The notes under the pieces were generated by a model, which was not told the origin of the DNA, did no database searches, and saw only the letters and a list, made by a program, of their open reading frames with translations. Both the position numbers and the translations under genes were made by a program. Shown here piece after piece: positions 46,601 through 58,211 of a stretch of 64,000 nucleotides of DNA (position 1 is the first letter of the stretch; every line of letters starts with the position of its first letter). This stretch comes from Talaromyces rugulosus (taxonomy: Eukaryota; Ascomycota; Eurotiomycetes; Eurotiales; Trichocomaceae), in assembly GCF_013368755.1 (NCBI RefSeq), contig NC_049561.1, positions 1,674,001-1,738,000 of the forward strand. Reading direction: 5' to 3'.

Positions 46601-47567
46601 GCATGACCACTACTTTTGCATATTCGCTGGTTTTTTTTTTATCTTATTATTTTCACTCTATATTAATATCACCTTAATTTGACTATTAACTATCCTGTGA
46701 TGCGCCACAAAACGATGTTTATCAGTGTGGACGCTTTTTCCCCTGCTTTTTTTTTGTCGGAGTTTCATTTCAAATCGGTGCCACTGGCTTTTTGTGTTCT
46801 TTTATTTTCTTCTCCCTGCATGTGAGTGGCTTTTCGACATTGGTGTACGGTTTTTCATGGTTTTGCATTGGTTTGAGTAGACGGGCATATTAGCATGCTA
46901 TACGTTATGAAGTTTCTACATGAATGGTTTTACTTAGAGAGACTCTGCACTCCATACCCACGCGTAGTATATACTATATAGCAGTACTGACCTTGATAAG
47001 TTGATAAGGTGGACCCACTTAAGTGGTCCTGATTTTGCCGGCAATAATCAACTAACAAAATAAGTTATAATTCTATTAGCCAATACAAATTGTAATTTTA
47101 TTATTACCATGTACGTAATAAGATCCTCCCCTAGGTACCTTCTGAAGGCATTTATAGCTGGTACATATTGGTTATGAAAGGCCTTGTCAAGGATATTTAT
47201 ACCCCTTGTAAGTTCTACTATATAAGCGGTGAGCCAGGCGGTGAAAAAACCAACCAATCAAACCCTTTTCCAAAAAGTCCTCATTGGCGCGTCTGCTCAC
47301 GCGGGGGGAGACGCGTTCCGTTCCTGGTAACGAGTCTAGCGACCACTTTGAATATTAAAGTCGAAAATAGGCTAATAGCTGATGCAAAATAATTCGCCCT
47401 GAACAATTCCTCTGACATGATCGATAAATCAAAATTATCACATCGGTATCCGATTCCGTGAGGCGAATTGACCCGTCCGATTTCGAGAGCTCTCTCTCTC
47501 TCTCTCTTTATCCTAACCGCTAGCTCGGATCAATATATGGGACGACCGAGGGAGTATTAGTGTCACA
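46601..47567. other. intergenic with a 12-bp palindrome
   Basis: 3-prime flank of the DUF726 gene and promoter of the Rtc4-domain gene. It contains the palindrome CCACTTAAGTGG at 47015-47026, a direct repeat of TTGATAAG just before it, a 7-bp stem CGCGTCT/AGACGCG at 47288-47315, and a (CT)n run near 47490-47507. No gene supported. Confidence 0.5.
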
Positions 47568-49212
47568 ATGACGGGATATTATGAGCGTGAAGCTAGCTAT
47601 GCCTCTGTTCGCCTAACAGCCAAGAATTACCGTGGAGGTCCTCCCTTGTCTATCGTGAACGGCAAGAGTATCCGCCAGAGGAGTGACAGTGGTGGTAGTA
47701 CTAGCAGGAGTATCGACGAAACAGCAGAAGAAGAAACAATGAGTGGCCAGAAGAATGATAATACGGGGATCTTTGATGATCCCATTAGCTCGAGCGACGA
47801 AAGTGATCAGCCTGCTGCGCGTGGGTCGGAGGACGAGGACGAAGAGGAAAAGGAGGAGACACGCCAGAAAGAGGGTATAAAACCGACGCAATTTCAATCT
47901 CGAGCTCGATCTCAATCACAACCCTACTCCCAATCCCAGCCATCTCGCACACCCCGATCGACAGATCCCGATTTGGAGGATACCTTTGGAGCGTTCTCGC
48001 AGCAAAGAAAGAGGCGGAACAACTATACCAAAAGTGGGAACATTCACGGCAGCAGCAGCAACCCTTTTCCATCTCAAAAAAGGGCCCGAGACAGTCAGCA
48101 GGAGACGGACTATAATACTAATGGGTCGAAGAGGAGGAAACTGGACGATGCAAAAGCCGACAGCAGTAAAGGTTTCCGTCTTCCCAAGGACCGAGAAATA
48201 CTGAGTCCAGTCAAGGCTCCAAGGAAAGACGACGTCGTGGACGCCAACCCGGCACCTGGTTTTCGCATGCCAGCTATTTTTGACGACGACAGCGTGTTGG
48301 ACCGGATGCCGTCAGATCCTACTAAAATATTTAAAGAGCCTCGCTCGCAGCCCAGTGGGAGCACGATCAGCTCATCGCTTGCGTCCAAGGATGCTATATT
48401 TGACGAGGTCCATCCTGTCAGTTCGCCTCTTTCGGATATATCTCTGTCTGCTTTCCCTGGTGAAATATCACTTTTAAAGACCAAGGAAGAACCAGAAGTA
48501 GAAGAGCTTGCAGAGTCTCTTTGCCCCAATTGCAGTGCTCCTGTGGATGCAGATCTCCTAGATGAATTCTTAGCACTGCCAAACCGTCGACTCAGAGACG
48601 AGCGCCGATTCTGCGAACGCCACCAACAGCATAAAGCTGAAAAGGAGTGGACTGAGAAGGGATACCCTGTAATCGATTGGGAGGCATTTGAGCTACGCAT
48701 CCAACAGTACTTTCCAACACTCGATAAACAACTCGTGCCACAGAACACTTCGTTTTTTCGAGGGCGACTCGAGAGCGCGTTGAAATCGGGCCAGGCCAAG
48801 AACTTTCGTCTGACATTGGAAGGGGACAACTTGGAGAATATGTCTTGTGGCTACTATGGTCCAAAGGGAGCCAGTAGAATGTCAGTACATGGGCTGTATG
48901 TTTTGCGTATTATTCAATTGCTGACTACTTTATAGGTTGACTGCTGTGACTTCAAAGTTCTCTCGCAGACTACGTCAGCTTGCTTCCATGGACAACATCC
49001 TCAAGACCGCCGGCCCTGCAGCGTATGCCCAAGCAGTCCTCGTTCCCGAGTTAGCTGTCCTCCTGATCAAGCAAGACATGAACGTCGATAGCCAAGAGGC
49101 TCGACAAATTCTCCGCGATAGTACAGAGATTGGCAATCGGCTGAATGCAGCTGAAAATGACACGATCGGTCTCGAAGATGAAGACGAAGACGAAGACGAA
49201 GACGAAGCCTAA
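47568..49212 (+). CDS. RTC4: Rtc4-domain protein (restriction of telomere capping 4-like)
   Basis: Predicted 529-aa nuclear protein from exons 47568-48880 and 48936-49212, joined in frame. The N-terminal 300 residues are low complexity with Ser/Gln/Arg repeats and bipartite basic clusters (KRRKLDD) fitting nuclear import. A CPNCSAP motif near residue 320 starts the folded part. The C-terminal RTC4 domain follows, including WEAFELRIQQYFPTLDKQLV, AAYAQAVLVPELAVLLIKQD and an ARQILRDS-type helix. The protein ends in a Glu/Asp repeat. In yeast, rtc4 mutations affect growth of strains with defective telomere capping; the molecular function is unknown. Confidence 0.88.
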
Positions 49213-49550
49213 TCCGACACAGCCGAGTCGTGAAAATATATATATATGTATAGATAGATACCCTTGCTGCAATACCGAGATATAGTAATTTAGTTTACTG
49301 GTGGTAATATTCGTGATTGTCATGCCTGTTGTAGCAATTCTTATCGTCAAAGATACCTTCCATATTAGGCTAGTGCCGATTGCCAACGAGCGGGGCGGAT
49401 AACGTCACCGTTCATTTGTCGAAGCTTCTCCGCCCTCGCTCGCCATCGATAACCATCTTCCCACTCCACCCCTCACGAAAGCAGGCAGCAGCATCAGTTC
49501 AGATGGTGCTTGAGGACAATTCAAACTTGGAGCACAATTGATTTTGAGCT
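49213..49550. other. intergenic, short
   Basis: Contains the Rtc4 gene 3-prime end with a small TA-rich run (49238-49260) and the promoter of the peptidase gene. No other content seen. Confidence 0.5.
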
Positions 49551-51982
49551 ATGAAGGAGAAAGACACTCTCAACATGCCTCTCTCGGAGACGACTCCGCT
49601 CCTGGTCGTCCAGACGGCTCCCGCGCGACACCGCTATCCGCACCATGCCCTGCGTCGCTCATGCACTCTGCTTCTAGGACTCGTCTTGTTCGTTGCTGTG
49701 TGTCTGTTTCTTTTCCCAACCGGTCTGGAATCTCCCTGGCCGTATACGCCATGGGCTCGTCCTTACCCAGAGTCCTGGCCTCACGGTAGCGGACTTGGTT
49801 ATAGCGACCTGCAAGCTCTCTTGCAAGAGACTCCCAAAGCAGAGAAAATCGAAGAGTGGAGCAAATATTACACCTCGGGGCCTCATCTCGCTGGACGAAA
49901 CTTTAGTCAGGTGCTCTGGACGCAGCAGCAATGGAAGGAGTTTGGCGTGGAAGATACCACCATTGCCTCGTACGATGTGTATATCAACTACCCGCAGGAC
50001 CACCGCCTCGCTCTTTTGAAACAGCGGGGCGATGACTACGATGTTACTTTTGAGGCGACTTTGGAAGAAGATATCTTGGAGGAAGATGGCACCAGCGGTC
50101 TAGCCGATCGTGTTCCTACTTTCCACGGTTACTCGGCCAGCGGAAATGTCACGGCTCCGTATGTCTATGCCAATTTTGGAACGTACAAGGACTATGAGGA
50201 TCTGCTTGCGGCAGGTATTTCTATCAAGGGCAAGATCGTCCTTGTCAAGTACGGAGGCATCTTCCGTGGTCTAAAAGTTAAACGCGCACAAGAACTAGGT
50301 GCAGTGGGCGTGGTTATTTACACTGATCCTCAAGAGGATGGGGAAATCACCGAGTTGAATGGCTACAAAGCCTATCCTGATGGGCCTGCTCGAAACCCTT
50401 CTGCGGTTCAAAGAGGCAGTGTCCAATTTTTAAGTAAGCTGTCGACTGACTTCAATAGTTTCGCTCAAAAGCATGCTAATTAGTGACAACAGGTATTGCT
50501 CCTGGCGATCCAACAACACCTGGATACGCCTCTAAACCCGGTGTTGAACGGCAGGATCCGGAGAACGCCATTCCATCCATCCCTTCTCTCCCAATCTCCT
50601 ACACAGAAGCTCTTCCGCTTCTCAAAGCACTGAATGGACATGGCCCGAACGCAACCCATTTTAACAAGTATTGGCAAGGCGGCGGCCTAGCCCATAAGGG
50701 TGTAGAGTATAACGTCGGACCGACTCCTGACGACGTGGTGATCAACTTGTACAACCAGCAAGAATATGTGACAACTCCGCTATGGAATGTCATTGGTGTC
50801 ATCAAAGGTTCTATCCCAGATGAAGTGGTGATCCTGGGCAACCACCGTGATGCCTGGATCGCGGGCGGTGCGGGCGACCCCAACAGTGGCTCGGCGGCTC
50901 TCAACGAAGTTATAAGGAGCTTTGGTGAAGCTCTCAAGGCAGGATGGAAGCCGCTCCGCACGATCGTCTTTGCGAGCTGGGACGGTGAAGAATATGGCCT
51001 GGTCGGGTCTACCGAGTGGGTGGAGGAAAAGCTGCCTTGGCTTTCCAAGACAAACGTTGTATACCTCAATGTCGACGTTGCAGCAAGCGGTCCGAACTTT
51101 GATGTTAGTGCCAGTCCGCTCCTCAACAAAGCTATCTATGAGGTGACGGGTCTGGTGCAATCTCCCAACCAAACGATCAAGGGCCAGACAATTCGGGACA
51201 CGTGGGATGGCTATATTTCCACAATGGGAAGCGGCAGTGATTTCACGGCCTTTCAGGACTTTGCCGGTGTTGCAAGCCTATCACTTGGGTTTTCACCGGG
51301 GCCCAGTGACCCTGTTTATCACTACCACTCCAACTACGACAGCTTTGACTGGATGAAGCGGTTCGGCGACCCCGACTGGAAGTACCATATCGCGACAGCC
51401 AGACTGTTCTCCTTGCTAGCAGCGTACTTTTCAGAACAGCCAGTTTTGGGTTTGAATGTGACCGACTACGCAGTCGGTCTCCAAACCTATCTTGACCGCA
51501 TCAAGCCACACGCCGAAAGCCTTCCCAAGGACACACACTTCAAATTTGCGCCCTTGGAAAATTCCATCTCCGATTTGCACAATGTGGCAACTTCATTTGA
51601 CGCACACGCCGCAGACTTGAAATCACATCTCGGCGACGACATCCCCTGGTACCACTGGTGGAAAAAGGCCAAGCTTTTCTTCCAGATCCGGGCCGTCAAC
51701 CAAAAATACAAGTTTATCGAACGCAAGTTTTTGTATCAGCCTGGCCTGGACGGACGCAACTGGTTCAAGCACGTCGTGTTTGCGCCGGGTCTATGGACGG
51801 GTTACTCTGGAGCTACATATCCGGGGTTGGTGGAGAGTTTTGATGCGGGTAATGTGACGAATGCAGTGGTATGTTTTTTTTTAGTTTTTTTTTTAACAAA
51901 AAACACAAACTAATGTGGTTTACAGAGATGGAGCGAGATTATTCAAGAGCAGATTGGACTAGCGGTTGAATCCCTCCAGTAG
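49551..51982 (+). CDS. M28 zinc peptidase, transferrin-receptor/GCPII-like (Tre/Vps70 type)
   Basis: Predicted 771-aa type II membrane protein of the glutamate-carboxypeptidase II/transferrin-receptor family; fungal relatives (Vps70, Tre1/2) act in the vacuolar/endosomal system. Exons 49551-50433, 50493-51868, 51926-51982; the last is short (RWSEIIQEQIGLAVESLQ) but conserved. After a cytosolic tail and a membrane anchor (LLLGLVLFVAVCLFLF) come a protease-associated region (VKRAQELGAVGVVIYTDPQ), the M28 catalytic domain and a helical dimerisation domain. All five expected zinc/catalytic positions appear: His in GNHRDAW (about 412), Asp in GAGDPNSG, Glu pair in DGEEYG, Asp in LNVDVA and His in YHYHSNYDS. 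It is therefore likely an active aminopeptidase or carboxypeptidase, unlike the transferrin receptor itself. Confidence 0.93.
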
Positions 51983-52329
51983 GGTTTATTGGAATATACT
52001 CAAACCACGGCGCATACGATCTCAAAATCACCTCTATACAAATTTACGACACTAGTGGAGAATATACCTTATAAGTTGCTTCAAAATGTTATGTATATCC
52101 ATCAGTTATATTCATTAAACATCATCTCAATAAATGACATGAAATCAAAATAGGCAGCATGTCTGTTTTATGCAGGGTTGTACAATCTTCTAAATGCTGG
52201 CGTAGCTTTTACCGAATATGCAAGAGAGGGAAAATAACAATGCAAATGCAGGGGGAAAGAAGGTAAATAGAAATAAAAATAGAAATGCCGTGTCTCATGC
52301 CTTTTACTTTTTTTTTTTGTTTGCGGGGG
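51983..52329. other. convergent 3-prime intergenic region
   Basis: AT-rich region between the peptidase and MFS gene ends. No gene seen. Confidence 0.5.
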
Positions 52330-54176
52330 TTAGTGTTCTTCCTCGCTTTGCTCATCATCATCATCATCATCATCAACGGGTTGATTCCCAGCAAACCCAT
52401 CCGTCTCAATAATATGAAACACAGGCACAGCGCCCAAAACCGTCAGCACCATCAAAATCCACCAGGGCACGATACCATAGCCATGTTTCACACCAACCGT
52501 AAAAGCCTGCCCAACCAGCGCGGGCCCAGCGGCACGTCCCACCGCACTCACACTGACACCAACCCCGTTCAACGTACCTAGAACCTCGAGACTGGCCGCC
52601 GAGTTTGTGAGAAGGATGGTGCAGCATGGGAAACAGAAGATGACGAGGATCAGTTTGCTGACCATGAGCACAAACACGGTGGCCATGCGTATCCTCTCGG
52701 GTACGAGTACGGTGAATGGGGTGATGGCGTAGATGATGGGGAACAGGCTGGCGACTACTTTGTAGCAGTATAGGACGCCGTATCGGCGAGCAGCGACGGG
52801 GAAGATGAGGAATTGGACGAACATGCCGATGATTCCGATGAGGGTGTATAAGAATCCAGTGGTTTGTGCGTCTACACAACTTAGCAATCTGGTAATATTA
52901 TATGTTGAGGCTGGAATTTTATACATACCATATCCAAATCCACCGGCAAATTTAAATGGAAGGTGCACATCCGGATTGTTGACAATTTCCTGCGTTGGAT
53001 GATGCAAAAACACGGGAAACAGAGAATCAAACGCCATACTATGCAGCGCCATCATAGTATATGCCGCCAAAATAAGGATCGACTGCGGTGTCAAGACCTG
53101 CTTGAAACTGACTTTCTTTGGCGGCTTTGGTTTCTGGGTCTTTTTCACTGGGTTCTCGAGGTCGTCGCGATCCGGGAGGAGTCTGGTTGTTTCGTCTACT
53201 GCCTCGTCAAGATCGCGGCGTGGCTGTCTCCTGCGTCCTGTGCAGAAGCCTGTCAGGTATTGGCCGAGGACTCGGCCGTAGTCGACATTGTCCTTTCGGG
53301 ATGCCAGTGTTTCCTGTAGTCTGTGTTAACTATTGATTCTCTTTCATAAAGTAGTGAGAGAATTGGCCAACATCGAGGAATAAAACGCCGGTTGTTATAC
53401 CGACGATAAAAAACAAGGAAGCCAGTATATTTGGCAAGGCGTATGGATACTTTCTAAAGATCTCCCAGTCGCCAAAGATTTCAGGATGTCTGACAGCCGG
53501 ATTCGCCAGGGCGCCACCAAAGGCCGGACCGAAAATACTGCCAATAGTCCACACCAAGGGCATAATACTAAAAGCGCGCGGCTGCAGGGCCTTGTCGGAA
53601 ATCATTTCTGCCACCATGGTCCGTATAATACCGACATTGCCATTCATCAGACCCAAAAACGCGCGCGCAATGAGCAAAGTGACGAGAGATTTTGAAAAGC
53701 CGAACATGAGCGAGAAGAGCATTGTAAACGTCAGTCCCATCAAGATAGTATATTTCCGTCCCACGCGATCAGACAGGGCGCCCCATGGTACGGCCATGAC
53801 GCACTGGCAGATGGCCAGAACGGCGGAGGATATGCCGACCCATTTTGCGATTTCGTTTTTGCGCACGCCAACGCTTTCCACCATTTCAGGCTATATAGTC
53901 GGTAGTATTAGATTTTGTTTCAAATTGTTTCGAGAGGAGAAGTAGGAAAGCGTACAAGGTATGGAAGCACTGATGTGAACACGACTGGTAAAGTTATGTG
54001 GTCAGCAGGTATTGGGGGGAAAAAAGTCTCGTTAGGTCGGTCTTACTCGGTTCTGCGAATCGACATATTGCTGTATACAGTCAGAAGGATTGTCCCAAAG
54101 TTCAAAAAGCTGGCAGCAACAACTCACAGAGGATAAACAGCTGCTTGACCGGCAGCTTTTGTTTTTCTTGCAGCAT
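52330..54176 (-). CDS. MFS transporter, DHA1-like
   Basis: Predicted 515-aa 12-helix membrane transporter. Six exons: 54176-54128, 54070-54047, 53984-53956, 53890-53372, 53313-52929, 52871-52330; the first three are 49, 24 and 29 nt and together encode KLPVKQLFILSICRFAEPIV and TSVLPYLPEM. MFS motif A is intact (WGALSDRVGRK) in loop 2-3, followed by ARAFLGLMNGNVGIIRTMVA. A cytosolic central loop rich in Arg/Asp/Lys separates the two halves, and the tail ends with a run of aspartates encoded by a CAT/ATC repeat at about 52355-52375. The family is related to the yeast Ycr023c-like multidrug transporters; the substrate is unknown. No defects seen, unlike the MFS gene at 34.5 kb. Confidence 0.9.
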
Positions 54177-55610
54177 CTTGCCGAATCGGACTTGTCAGCG
54201 AAGATTGACAGTATGCGAGAAACATGTACTATTCCGTACAAGACATCAACTAGCAACCTCAGAGTCTCGCCGGCAACAAGACGTCAAACAACAACAAGGA
54301 TCGAAGAACAGAAGAAACACACAAGTCAAAAGCAAAGCAACGAAGAATCCATGTTTGTATCGCCGACGCGAACGGCGAGCGCAAATCAAGAATACGACCA
54401 AGGGCCAGGGCAGAGTGGGGAGCACTAAGAAAAACCAGGTCTAGCCTGAGGGGATTCGCTGCGGGTCAGGTGGCGGTCAAAGTTTTATCATTTTCTGGAC
54501 GGAATTGTCGAATAGAGTTTTATCTTGTTGCATTTTGTAGTCTTATAGATGGTATGTAGTTAGATGTAGACTTGCTTCTGTCAGAGGTCAACCGTGACTC
54601 GGTAGAATTGACTATCACCACCAACCATGTTCTTGATTCTTCGTGTCGTTTTCTATCCGCAGGCGTTGGAGTTGCAATATGCAGCCCATATCAGCAGGCA
54701 GATGAGTCACATCCTGGTTTATAATGGTACAATCCATGATGAGCCTGGACACTACTGACAATGAATGGTTGGCGCAAGGAGAAAATGGACGCATGCGGGG
54801 CAAAGCGGCTTATTCTCCCCACTGCGCCGCTATTCCGCTTGCTGCCTGAGGCACCTAACCAGGTCCGATGATCAAGAGATAGTATGCACATCTTGTCTCA
54901 GAAAGAAATATTAGAAAAGTCACGAGCGGGACTGGCTGCAGCCCAGATTGAAATGTTTCTGCTCGGCCATACAGAGCTCGCGATAGCCAACCACCAGATG
55001 AGTCATATCAATATATACACTTCCGACACCGCCAAGGGTGGAGTTAGTATTGATGGGAAATAGCGTTAAAAAGTTGGAGTTTTTGCGCCCTTATTGGCTG
55101 GTTTCTATTGTCTTGTAGTTTATACTTTATAACTAGTTAGTTTATAGGGAACTAGGCCATCTTGCTAAATCTAATATATAACCAAAAACTACTGAGGGAA
55201 AAAAAAGATTTCACTAGGATCAATATAACATTGAACTAGCCTACTCAAAATTTAATAAGAGACATCAATAATAAAAGAGCAAAAAAAAACATTATAGAAG
55301 AAGCTTAAATTTTTGGGCGTATTTCCTTGCAAGAATACTACATCTCTCTTTTATTCTTTGTGGGATAACTCATCATGTGGTAGTCAATACAGCTGCCATT
55401 CCAAAGAACTGTATCTTTTAACGCCACTCCATTTTCCACGCATGCTCTATAGAGAAAGCAAGATGTTACGATCTGCCGCAGAAGATAGGATGTCACCCCG
55501 GGTAGTTAATGCATGTCCGGCGCATATCTTGTCTGATGTGCATATAGGCATCCGCATAGCTTGAAGCCTATCTAGCCGTCAAGGTAGGTGCTGCTTCCTA
55601 TCCAGTCATT
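54177..55610. other. intergenic, AT-rich, no gene seen
   Basis: About 1.4 kb upstream of the MFS gene and downstream of the peptide transporter. Section 55080-55320 is strongly AT-rich and could be old degraded repeat sequence, but I see no terminal repeats or transposase remnant. Confidence 0.45.
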
Positions 55611-57558
55611 TCACTGGCGATTTCTGTCGTGTCTATGAAACACCACCCAAAAGACTGGCGCCACAACAATCATTGTCACTGCCAATCCCGTGTAGAGATA
55701 TAGGACCATTGGATCCTTGGAAAGCGGAGAGACAGCTATGCCAAGGGCAGAGTCTATGCCCGAACTCACCTGTACCAACGATTGAACCAAAGTCCGCATA
55801 TTCGTTGGTGCTTCGGAATAACTGTACTCAGCAAGCGTGGTGAATCCCAGAATCTCGGCAAGCCCCAAAAAGAAGAAAGACGGTATCTGCACCCAAACAC
55901 TAATGCCATTCCCTATCCTGCCACCATCTGAAGCTCCACAAACAAGAGGTTCATCGTAACACGGAGCCCGGGAATAAATCAACTTCTGGGCTCCGGCAGC
56001 AAAGGCCATTGATCCGCTCATTGTGATGAATGCCCAAGTCATCCGTGCAATTGGGCCAAACGGGATCCCGGCCTTTCGGAGTCCCGGATACAGAAATCTC
56101 TGAAGAACTGGACCCAGTATTACACAAAAGACAGGATTGATGGCCTTGATTGCATCATTTGGGACCCCGTTCAGACGCATCTCGCCAGCTTGGGTAATCA
56201 GGTTATTGACACTCTGATTGTTGCATAAGTGGTATGGGATAAAACATGCCCTTAATTATAGAAGTGAGCGAAGGAGTGACTATATGACTGAGGGGACAGG
56301 GAAGACGAACATGACTTTACAAGCACTAAGACCACGTTTGATCTCAAACACAAATAAATCATCCCAGTCGACTTCTCGGTGGTATTTCTCGGCTTGGTAG
56401 CTTGGTTTGGCCGCATCCAGCCTGAACCGGTCCCGAGCTGAGAACCATATGACCTTTGCGAAATGTGGAATGACACTCCCTTGTGGTGGCAGCTTCACTA
56501 TTCTTCAAAATCAGTGCTATTCATGAAGTAGCCAGGTTGAAAAAAAAAATTCTTTGACTACCTAATGGCTTATACCACAGAACTAACAGAGGTATCACAA
56601 CAGCGAATGCACAAAGCGGCATAAGGTAAGCTGCCCAGTATCCTATTTTCTTCTCCAGGTAGGTTGAAGCAATGAGAGACAGCGTTGCAATGCTTGTGAA
56701 CCTAAGAAAGTATATCAGGATTAATAGATGCTTGTATACCGAGAACTTCTCAACACACCAATAGAAAACATTATAGATATACTGCATTGTAAGCGTTCGA
56801 TCCGTCACAACTCGCTCACCCTTTTTTGTGATAATTAGTTGCGGGGCTACATTTGGATATTGATCCCCTGTTCAAATCATATGGCAAATTAACGTTTTTG
56901 CTTGTTGCTCTTTTGAACGAAAGCTTACCGATAAAGGGTGCGATGGTAGCTTTGACGCCTCCTGTCCCGAGTCCTGTTAAGACTATCGCTAGTATAAACC
57001 CGACTAGTTTGACCGAGCCATCTGTTACTGCCGGAAGAGACGTCACAAAAAGGATCAAACAGCCACAGAAGTCAAGGCTACCGGTAAGTTAATTGGGGTG
57101 ACATCAATTGATATATACTTGGCAGAAAATAAGAATAAACTTACCAAAAGCTAAGACATAAGGTTATATATCGTCCCAGCCAGGCATCTGAAAGAACAGC
57201 AAATGCTACAGACGTCAAGAATGTAAAGGCGTAGAAAGCACTTGAGATATTTGAAGCCATCGCCTCACCGAGACCTAGTGCACCCGGAATCGAGGTATTC
57301 TCGTGATCATACTGCGCATAATTCTCTACACACATGTTGATATCTACACTGCAATTGGTTTAGGAGGGTGGGGGACTAACGCCAGGGAGTTGTCGCGGCA
57401 TAAAATAGGAACCGCTCTGCACCGCTGACCACAAGAGCGATCCAGACATTGGATGGTATGGAGTCGGCGACATGTGGTAATTCGTTTATTTCATCTTCCG
57501 TGGCATCGCGTCTTTCGTAATCGGCCGGCATTGTGTGCACCGACTTAGGGGCTTCCAT
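55611..57558 (-). CDS. POT/PTR2-family peptide transporter
   Basis: Predicted proton-coupled di/tripeptide transporter of 527 aa in the plasma membrane. Seven exons: 57558-57381, 57325-57145, 57077-56929, 56867-56759, 56701-56562, 56497-56311, 56250-55611; all phases close. Landmarks in order: VVSGAERFLFYAATTPWQNY in helix 1, SDAWLGRYITLCLSF in helix 3, the family signature GLGTGGVKATIAPFIGDQY, NVFYWFTSIATLSLIAST (the FYW signature, with FTS replacing the usual INxGS), IKRGLSACKVMACF and NNLITQAGEMRLNGVPND. The helix 1 ExxER motif of the family is reduced here (only GAERF is visible), and the altered FYW motif suggests a divergent substrate range. It may serve nitrogen uptake or a neighbouring pathway. 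Confidence 0.87.
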
Positions 57559-58211
57559 CTAGATGAAAAACTCGGGAGGAGATTCTTGCGAGTAAGATTG
57601 ATTGAACGACAATATTTTTTTTTTTTTTGTAAAATTCCCGGAACTGATCGACCGTCGAACCTTGACTTGACCAATATACCAGTACCGGGTGACAAAGTCC
57701 GTAGGTAGCATGACCCTAGAAAATATGTGCCTTCGTCTTAGCGGTGTAAAATGGTACAAGAGCAGCTAGCTAAAAGGGTCTACTTTGATCGCGTGGCCCT
57801 GTGGGTACTGGACCAATGTGGCAGGAAGTCGTGTGGGATCAGCTTGCTGACGCCATCTTACAACAATAGTAGCATATATTTATATGGTAGTCTAGATTGT
57901 TATTCGGCCCAATACCCCTCTTCGTGCAGTGCTTTTATGTATGTATTCACCACAATAGTTTGACACAATCTTAAAAGTGTGCCCGATCTGAGGAGTGGTG
58001 TCGATTCTGTCTTATATGTGTGCAAGGAGCTTTCGACAGTTCACTACGAAAACCACACAAACACTATGTCTCTTCCTCTGGTGACCCTTCGATGGCATAT
58101 GTTGGTTGCAGCGTAAAAAAATGAGGATTTTTTTTAAATGATCATTGCAGGGCTATTGCACGACTATCTAAGATATACACTTTTGTATGGTATATAGGCG
58201 GAAAGCCCTAA
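57559..58211. other. intergenic, upstream of the peptide transporter
   Basis: Promoter side of the transporter and 3-prime flank of the next regulator, with a T/A run at 57615-57628. A 70-codon open frame at 57751-57963 has no support as a gene. Confidence 0.5.

Noticed and set aside
54900..55350. Possible degraded transposable element
   Set aside because: The region is AT-rich, but I could not find terminal repeats, a target-site duplication or transposase motifs.
56251..56310. Apparent frameshift in the POT transporter
   Set aside because: The donor GTTCGT inside ATG-TTC with the acceptor TTAAG gives a 60-nt intron that keeps both conserved blocks (ACKVMACF and YHLCNNQ) in frame.
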